26,918 nucleotides of DNA from Rhizophagus sp. LPA8_4_AMF (lineage: Eukaryota; Glomeromycota; Glomeromycetes; Glomerales; Glomeraceae). The notes beneath the pieces were generated by a model that saw nothing but the letters and a program-made list of their open reading frames with translations, ran no database searches and was not told the DNA's origin. The DNA is taken from the NCBI GenBank assembly GCA_021464525.1, contig JADRCO010000756.1:1-26918 (forward strand). The letters run 5' to 3'. Both the position numbers and the translations under genes were made by a program. This document shows positions 20,386 through 26,918 of this stretch, piece by piece (the stretch's first letter is position 1; each line of letters starts with the position of its first letter).

Positions 20386-20760
20386 TCATATAAAAATTTT
20401 AAAATCTAAAACAATTTTAGTAACCAAATTATTCAAAATATTTAATCTATTATTATCTATTATTTTATATAATACCAATAGCTCAACTAAATCTACATAT
20501 ATAAAACCCTTCGCTAATATAAATAAATTATAAGAATTATCTATATTCCAAATTCTATAATTCTGAATTTCATTTGACATCTGATCCAAATCTAAAGAGT
20601 CATCAGAATTATACGCTAATATTAATACCGTTGACAATTCGCAATAATATCTCTATAGACAACTGCTAAATGATTACATTTTCATAAATGTAAATAAGTT
20701 TCATTATTCAGTGAATACATTGAGCACTTATAACTGTTTTTATATACATGTGGCTTTTTT
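20386..20760 (-). pseudogene. LINE C-terminal zinc-motif region
   Basis: The reading KCSMYSLNNETYLHLWKCNH, followed by an acidic 83-codon frame (DDSLDLDQMSNEIQNY), resembles the Cys-x2-Cys ... ET-x2-HLW-x-C tail after RNase H in related LINEs. The second Cys of the first pair is missing. The final frame (20637-20386) is open, but the join upstream is out of frame. Confidence 0.5.
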
Positions 20761-21182
20761 TTAATTAAATTATCCACAGTTGGTAATTCGTCTGCATGAA
20801 TTTTAACCTTGAATGAATTCACATTATGTTTATCAAAAGTAGTGATTTCACTTGACTTATTTAATATCTTTAAAGCGGTAGACTAATTAATAATTGAAAG
20901 TGTTTCACTATTATTAATTGACTCATTACGTTGTAAATTTAAAAAATCTTCTATCTGTTGCATCTTACAAATATCTTTAATTATCATTGTCATATAGGAT
21001 TATGGTTCTAACAAAAGATACTTTTATGTGATATCAGCTTAGGATTAATATATAGAGATTGTTCCTCTCTTCCTTCTTTAGCAAGCATGTCTACTCTGTT
21101 GTTCTCTTTGTTTTCAGAAGAACTTTTAATTTAAAAAATTTAATTATCTTGAATATAAGATTTACCAAATATTATATAATCA

Positions 21183-21777
21183 TCAAGTATTAATTAATGT
21201 TTGTAGAGAAAATTCCTTCAACTGGTCAAAAGTATCAATAATTACTTGAACATCCACATATATTTTAACATTAGCATTCTTTGGACAAACCAATAGTAAC
21301 AATACAATTGCGATTAATTCTGCTTTAAAAACTGAAGGATTATCTGTGATATTAGTTTTAAATTCTAATTTTGGGTGCTTAACTAAAAATGCACATCCCA
21401 TATCTACTGAAGTCAAATTATATTTTAAAGAACCATCAGTATATGCCTCAATCTCTGAAACCTTTTCCAATTGTCGTCTTATATCTATCAAATGATTTTT
21501 ACCGTAATTGGATGAATAAACTTTAACAAATCGATGAAATTTGGTGATTAGAATTATCAATTAAACTCGTAAAAATAGTATTTTCTGCTCTAGCTAAGCA
21601 TTTAAATACAGATATATCTAAAATATATCTATCATCAATGGATTTAGCATTGATTTTAACTGCTTTATCCTCATCTATAGAAACTAAGCACCGTTGTTTG
21701 ATGTTTTTTCTTTTGCTTCTTATATGTAATGTCTTAAGTTCACAACTCGTACATTGTTTAATAATTGGTAATTTCAC
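21183..21777 (-). pseudogene. LINE RNase H domain
   Basis: Two overlapping frames make up this stretch. The upstream one (21777-21523) has CTSCELKTLHIRSKR, a Cys-x2-Cys connector. The downstream one has the RNase H core: EAYTDGSLKYN with the first Asp, KAELIAIVLLL with the Glu, and VKIYVDVQVIIDTF with the next Asp, where most relatives have TDSQ. The three acidic residues remain, but the frame breaks between connector and core. In the element this domain removes RNA from the cDNA hybrid. Confidence 0.72.
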
Positions 21778-22299
21778 TGAAGGTGAAAGTTAATCTTCAC
21801 CAATATCATGAAGCCAATATTCTATAATTATATCATTATCCTTGATATCTGCTATTCTACCAATATGCGCTGAAGCAGTCTTATCTTCATAAAATGCTAA
21901 CTAATTACGCTTTTTAACTTGTAGTGGACTAGTAATTTCAGAAACAATTCTAAAATTTTTTTCTATATAAAATTCACTTTTAAGTTGTCTAGAACTATTA
22001 ATATCTAATAAATATCTTTGTTCAACTAATTTGAACCAATTAGGTTTACGTCCTTTAGTATTTATGCCTAGAATCACTCATAAATCACGATAATTCAATA
22101 ATCTATCACTTCCAGATGAAATTAACTGACCAATATACACAATTCTATGTACTGAAGTGTTGATTTATACGATTATTAAAAATCTCTTTATGCGAGAAAT
22201 AATTTAATATGGTAAAGTTCTTCCTTTTATAATATTTTCTTCTATCCCACTAACTTGAATAGATAAATGGTGACCATACATTAACGCTAACGTCTGTAT

Positions 22300-23830
22300 G
22301 ATAGTATTATATTTAACTTTAAATCACATAATTTGACTTTCCATTTTACTAAAGGAGATTTAGTACTAATCATTTCTGATCGTAATTGTCTACAGCGTAT
22401 CCTAGTAACTAAACCAAGCAGACCCTCTGCATTAAGTTGATTATATATTCTAGTAATTTGTCATTGAAGTTGAATTGTACCTATATCTTTAATTGCGTAT
22501 CCTAAGATTGAATGTATCATATTATTAGGAACAGTAGCTACTAAAGATGTTTTCTTTTTAAAGAGTCCTCTACACAATCTATTCAATTGCTCTACCTGTT
22601 GTTCCTTTCAAATTGTTAACTGTGATTTATATTCTATACGAAAAATAATCACGTGATTATAAATGTACTTCATTTGTAGATTTGTAACATGTTTCTGTTG
22701 TATGATCATTATAGTTTCTAATAATATCTTTACACTGATTCAAAACATACTTTTGATGAAGATCTAAATTCACCTAGACTCCTAGAATTCTGACTGATTC
22801 ACTAGATTTAATTAGTTTGATCTTCATTATCTCAGAACTAAAATTAATATCTATTAAGCCATCTGTTAAGAAAAGTATTTCATTTGTTGTCATTGCAAAT
22901 TTATCATAGTTTGTCTGAATATTATTTATGATATTAAATTCATCTGCTACAACTAGAATCCTTTCAAGTTTATATTTACTATCAGTTAACCAAATTATAT
23001 TATCTATAAATGTTTGAGATGATACTATTGCTGATAAAGTATTTATTTGTGACGCTTGTATATTATTCTTACACTTATATTTGACAGTATATCCTAAACG
23101 TAAACTGTCAATCTCCGTTAATAAGAGATCATAATAAATTGTTCAAAGCAAGGGAGAGATCACTTCTCCTTGATCAATTCCAATTTGTGAAATATAAAAA
23201 GGGAAAAGATTATTATTACCAATAATAGCTTTCTTACTATTTAAAAATAAATTCATAAGTAACTGAATTAAAATTTTAGGTATTTTAATCTGATCCATTG
23301 CCAGTTTTAACATCTCAATGTCAATTCTATCATATGCTTTGAAAAGATCCTGAAACATCATCTAAATAGACTTTCTATTAATTTTAGCATCTTCTATACA
23401 AGCATTTATAATATGTAATGGAGATTCTGTAGATCTTCTAGGTAATGCTACATGATTATTACCTTTCAAAATATATTTTTTTGCAATCACAGTAGCAAGT
23501 CATTTTGTTATAACTTTAACTAAGGTTTTCTGTAATATTTCTAATATGATAATCGGTCGTGTTTAATTAACATATGTTTCCATTTCATCGTCTTAGGTAT
23601 GGGATATAACAATGCTTCGCGTCATTTACCAGGTATATCACTGACTTTCAGGTACAAATTGGCTAATCACAACATGAATAATTTCATATTATTACCAAGA
23701 TGTTTCAACATCTCATTTGAAATTTTTGACAGATCAGCTGCTTTCTTATTTGCTAATTTATGTATAGTATGGAGCCATTTGTCTTCTGTAATTTCAATTT
23801 CTCGTCAATATCTACTTTAGGAGTATATTG
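22300..23830 (-). pseudogene. LINE reverse transcriptase domain
   Basis: Recognisable blocks in order are KWLHTIHKLANKKAADLSKI (fingers), REALLYPIPKTMKW, TRP then HVALPRRST, FQDLFKAYDRIDIEM (motif A, Asp present), GIDQGEVISPLL (motif B), FIDNIIWLTD (motif C, 22999-23010) and SVRILGV. Motif C normally has two Asp residues (xxDD); here the second is Asn. Stops are frequent, for example TGA in ITK*LATV where Arg is expected, TGA in PGK*REAL and TAG in KSI*MMFQ where Trp is expected. The longest open part is 23361-23143. Confidence 0.82.
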
Positions 23831-23865
23831 TCTAATCCACTGTTCGTTCATAATAACATTATTAT

Positions 23866-24325
23866 TTAATTTTTTCCAGCTGCATTTTGATAATGATCAA
23901 TCATAGCATCAGTAATTGCCTGATCTTCTGTACATAATTGTTTTACACCTTCTTTTTCAATTAAAATTTTATCTAACACAATCTTTTTGTGTTTCCTATT
24001 TAAAATAGAATCTAACATATGTTTTTTATTGTCTTTTAATTCTTTACATCTTCTCTCAATGTAAAATTTGATCTGTTCATCTTTATGTAAATCATCTTCT
24101 TCCACATATTTTATTTGAATAATTTTTTAATAGATCTACAATCAGATCTTTAAATTCTCTGATTATCATTTCCAATAACGATTTCTTCTGCATTTGAAGT
24201 TTATATAATAAATTCATTACAGTATCGTAATATTTATAGATAAACTGGTAAGTGATATCACAATTAGAAAGATTTTTTAACTTCTTTTTGGTTAATTTAA
24301 CAGCAATTAAAGAGAGTTGACGCAA
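23866..24325 (-). pseudogene. LINE linker between endonuclease and RT
   Basis: Two overlapping minus-strand frames (24325-24092, 24105-23866) give a Lys/Glu-rich helical sequence (FYIERRCKELKDNKKHMLDS, later CTEDQAITDAMIDHYQN). This is the usual spacer between the endonuclease and RT domains. One frameshift joins them. Confidence 0.55.
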
Positions 24326-24599
24326 TTTCTTTTTATAAAAGAAGAGCGCTTCAGGTAAACTAGACTTGTTCAGATGTGGCTTTTTTGTTGATAAATATTC
24401 TTTTGCCTTATTGATAACTTTTTTAACTAAGTTCCATACTCAATTTAATGTACTGTATATACAGTTAGAACCACTTCTAATTGTAATGTTCGAATTTCAT
24501 CTTCTAAATATTGTTCTGACAATTCAGTAAATTCCTCTCACTGATCTTGAGTGACTTTACTATAATCTATCACTGGTTCAACCTTATGTCATTTAAGTG

Positions 24600-25368
24600 T
24601 GGCCATTTGTAGTTTCTTAAAAAGATCATCAATACTAAAGTAAGAAGTGACTGCTGAATGATCAGTATTAAAAATGTGAACTTTATTTGTCGATGCATAT
24701 ATCAAATCTGAAATCAATTCAAAATTGATCCAATTAAAATCAATTCTTGAATTACAAGTATTGCGATGTCATGTTGATAATGGCGACTTGTGAAATAATA
24801 AATTTATATTTTTGAATTTATATTTAGTTAAAATCTTAAATAAATTCATCTTCCACAGTATTGTTAAACTCTTTTATTGTCACTCTAAATATTCTTTATA
24901 ATTTATGTTAAAATCTTTCAGGATAATTACACGACTGTAATTTCTGTTCTTCCTTTAGAATACGTTCTACTTCCTCATATAATTCTAAAATATCAGATTT
25001 TTGTATATTATTGGTGTAATTATAAATTAAAAGTATTGTTAAATGAATTTTTTTTTCATAAACATTGTTAAACAGTGTAATCTTCCTTTGAAATTATCCT
25101 GTTTTTGTACATATTTAGCATAATTGTTCTCCATTATTATTTTAATACTAGCGGAATAATAATTGTCATCGTTACAAGCCCACTAAGATTTAAACTCTTT
25201 ATCATTACGATATATGTGTTCCACACTGCTGTTTTGAAGCTTAGTTTCGGTAACTCCCATAATGTTAATATTTATTTTTATAAAATTTAAAACTTGTTCT
25301 TGTTTCAAACTTGAATTTAAACTCGCTACATTAATTGTTGTGATTTTAAACGTGTTATTAATATCCAT
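24600..25368 (-). pseudogene. LINE APE-type endonuclease domain
   Basis: The start reads MDINNTFKITTINVASLN (conserved Asn), then IMGVTETKL with the catalytic Glu. Further on, VIILKDFNINY matches the GDFN block, CNSRIDFNWIN matches the SRIDxxW block and FNTDHSAVT holds the final Asp-His. The domain nicks target DNA to prime reverse transcription. Frames change several times, so it is inactive as it stands. Confidence 0.75.
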
Positions 25369-25499
25369 AATGCCATCTTTAGCTGGCGATATATTTTGTA
25401 GTAGTATTGGTTGTACACATTAAATATTATTATTTAAGGGGGTTGTGTTGTTGTTTCTTTGTTTAGAAGACTTGATTAGAAAAAGCCATCTAGAATTCA

Positions 25500-26390
25500 A
25501 AATTTTGGGCAAAACCAGAAAGGGATGCGAAAGCATTATCCATTTTTTTTTTCATATTATTTAATCGAATACTATTTTCATCAGTTTATACGTAGATTTG
25601 GTTGAGAATCAATTACCATATCATTATTTGATTCTGTTGGTAGTGATTGTAATACTGCTACTGGTGTCAATAATTTACCCTGTTTACTCAGGATGATAGT
25701 TTAACTTGAAATTTCTGTATCTGGTAGATTCAAAAATCCATCATTATCAGATGAAATTATTCTACTTTGAGGTACAACATTGCCAGATTGATCATGTACT
25801 AATTGTACGGTCTTAGTACACTTGTTATTATTATTGGTAAATGTTATATCAACATTTCCAAAATTTAGGTCCATTTGTCTCTGAGGTTGTTGTAGTTGAT
25901 TAATCACATGCATTTCAAGGTTGTTAAGTCTATTATTGAATTTGTTTAATTAATTTAGTAAACTGATCCAATTTCTTTTCTAACTGAGTAAGTCACTCAG
26001 CAGTATTACCTTGACTGATATTTTTATTCCAGATACGATATTGCGGTTATGGTGCAGAGAATTCCTTCTGTTTATCTTTACTAATTGAATTCTTTGTGGC
26101 AAATGTAGAATGAGATGATGAACCATGTTGTTGTAGTTTTAGGCTGAATGAAGGAGCTTTTGCAGCTGCTGCGTAAGAGTTGATAGGATCTTCGTCCCAA
26201 TTATTCATACCTTCCTCCCAATAATTAATTGGTTCTTCATATTTTTATTGTTGAGGGAAGATTGATTCAAAATCTCTTTTGACAGCTGGTGCTTTCACCT
26301 GATATCATTTATAAATTGATTAATAAGCATTATTCGTATATTGTGATTGTTGTTGACGTCTGCTTTCTGGGTAGCTTCTTAATCTATGAT
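25500..26390 (-). pseudogene. LINE gag-endonuclease spacer
   Basis: Low-complexity Gln/Asn-rich translation (RRQQQSQY, INQLQQPQRQMDLNFGN) with many stops; the longest open part is 25913-25701. No domain is recognised. It sits between the zinc knuckle and the endonuclease, where variable linker sequence is expected. Confidence 0.45.
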
Positions 26391-26690
26391 AAGGGGATCC
26401 ACATACGTGACAAGTAACTGTATTCTTATCCACAAAACTAAAGCCACGATTATTGAACAAAATTTTTGATTTTTAGTATTAACCAAATCTTATTCTGAGT
26501 TAAAATAGAACCAGGCAAAGCGTTCTTTTTCATAATTCTTTGAAAATTTATTCTTAGGAAGAAAGATAGCTTTTGCATTTGTACTTTGAGCAATTTCAGT
26601 CAAATCAGATGCACACGTACCTGCAGGTAAATTGGCTAACTTAAGGACATATCTGAATCTATGATTACGTTCATTTCAAGTAAGAGTATT
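26371..26690 (-). pseudogene. LINE gag-like RRM fragment and zinc knuckle
   Basis: The reading NERNHRFRYVLKLANLPAGT, then ASDLTEIAQSTNAKAIFLPK and KERFAWFYFNSE, has the beta-alpha-beta rhythm of an RRM-like gag domain. About 60 codons later comes CHVCGSPYHRLRSY, a CCHC zinc knuckle (Cys-x2-Cys-x4-His-x4-Cys) whose last Cys is Tyr. A TGA precedes NERN where Arg would be plausible. Such proteins bind the element RNA. The N-terminal part of gag is absent. Confidence 0.65.
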
Positions 26691-26740
26691 TATAGGAAAT
26701 ATCCTGAAGATATTTTTACAGAAACTCAAAATCCAATTAT

Positions 26741-26833
26741 CTAAAGAAAAGAATAATAATAATTGAGAAACTAAAATTTATATTTATTTTAGTTATAAAT
26801 ATTCTATTTGGTATTTTAGTTTTCATATTCCTT
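26741..26833 (+). repeat. Dispersed repeat, right copy, part 2
   Basis: This aligns with 1781-1876 and resumes the repeat that stopped at 20006, so it is the 5'-side flank of the LINE. Confidence 0.75.
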
Positions 26834-26918
26834 GCAATTATTGTAAAATAATATATATTGTAAGGGTAGTGACAGATATTACCTAATATCACTTTATTAG
26901 AAGGTCTTACCCCCCCCC
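26834..26918. other. Window end, nine-C run
   Basis: Short AT-rich tail ending in nine C residues (26910-26918). No gene was seen. The C run may be a contig-end artefact. Confidence 0.5.

Larger units (their letters stand above)
20007..26740 (-). mobile_element. Degenerate LINE retrotransposon with endonuclease, RT and RNase H
   Basis: A 6.7 kb non-LTR element on the minus strand. In order from high to low coordinates it has a gag-like RRM fragment, a zinc knuckle, an APE-type endonuclease, a linker, a reverse transcriptase, an RNase H, a C-terminal zinc motif, a 3' UTR and a poly(A) (T run at 20006-20021). It lies between two halves of a repeat whose other copy has no LINE. CTAAA occurs on both flanks and may be the target duplication. 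It begins inside gag, so it is probably 5'-truncated. Dozens of stops and frameshifts, and a changed RT active site, mean it cannot move on its own. Confidence 0.85.

Noticed and set aside
20007-26740. Possible set of independent small genes on the minus strand
   Set aside because: Order and motifs match one LINE; the short frames are pieces of its broken coding region.
1-26918. tRNA, rRNA or CRISPR array
   Set aside because: No cloverleaf B-box words with matching arms, no rRNA-like conserved GC-richer blocks, and no regularly spaced repeats with unique spacers were seen on reading both strands.

Overview
This is a very AT-rich, repeat-laden piece of a fungal nuclear genome. The best fit is an arbuscular mycorrhizal fungus (Glomeromycotina, Rhizophagus-like). 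The evidence is short spliceosomal introns with GTATGT/GTAAGT donors, a eukaryotic assimilatory nitrate reductase-type gene, and a RING protein, an atypical kinase and a LINE retrotransposon of the kinds that are expanded in that lineage. The taxonomic call rests on recalled family resemblance, not on a search.

Only two loci look like ordinary genes, both on the minus strand in the middle of the window. At 11503-13137 is an uninterrupted 544-residue protein with a molybdenum-cofactor nitrate reductase domain and a C-terminal cytochrome b5 domain, but no FAD/NAD(P)H reductase domain. Three GATA-factor sites lie 39-54 bases upstream of its ATG. At 14685-16108 is a three-helix membrane protein of unknown function, split by a 2-base length change in a TA tract.

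The left third (1-7400) is a graveyard. It holds a frameshifted RING-finger gene (1865-2273, minus), a five-exon kinase-like gene with premature stops (2870-4887, minus), a coiled-coil plus PD-(D/E)XK-like nuclease gene with stops (5160-5970, minus), a pogo/Tigger-type transposase fragment with its own 76-base intron (6160-6826, plus) and a hAT transposase C-terminus (6853-7408, plus). Several of the premature stops sit where family members have arginine, consistent with CGA to TGA change.

From 7400 to 11480 is non-coding, extremely AT-rich DNA with degenerate tandem repeats. From 16109 to 20006 is non-coding DNA holding a 645-base foldback element with near-identical arms and TA target duplication (18083-18727), and a smaller nested hairpin element (19072-19258).

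The right quarter (20007-26740, minus) is one long, decayed LINE. In 5' to 3' order it has a gag-like RRM and zinc knuckle, an endonuclease, a linker, a reverse transcriptase, an RNase H, a C-terminal zinc motif, a 3' UTR and a poly(A). It interrupts a repeat whose other copy lies uninterrupted at 1195-1876, so the two ends of the window are paralogous. The sequence stops in nine C residues, which is odd for this base composition and may mark a contig end.

I saw no CRISPR array, rRNA, convincing tRNA or operon-like gene set. Apart from the unusual nitrate reductase architecture, I found no multi-gene system that works together.
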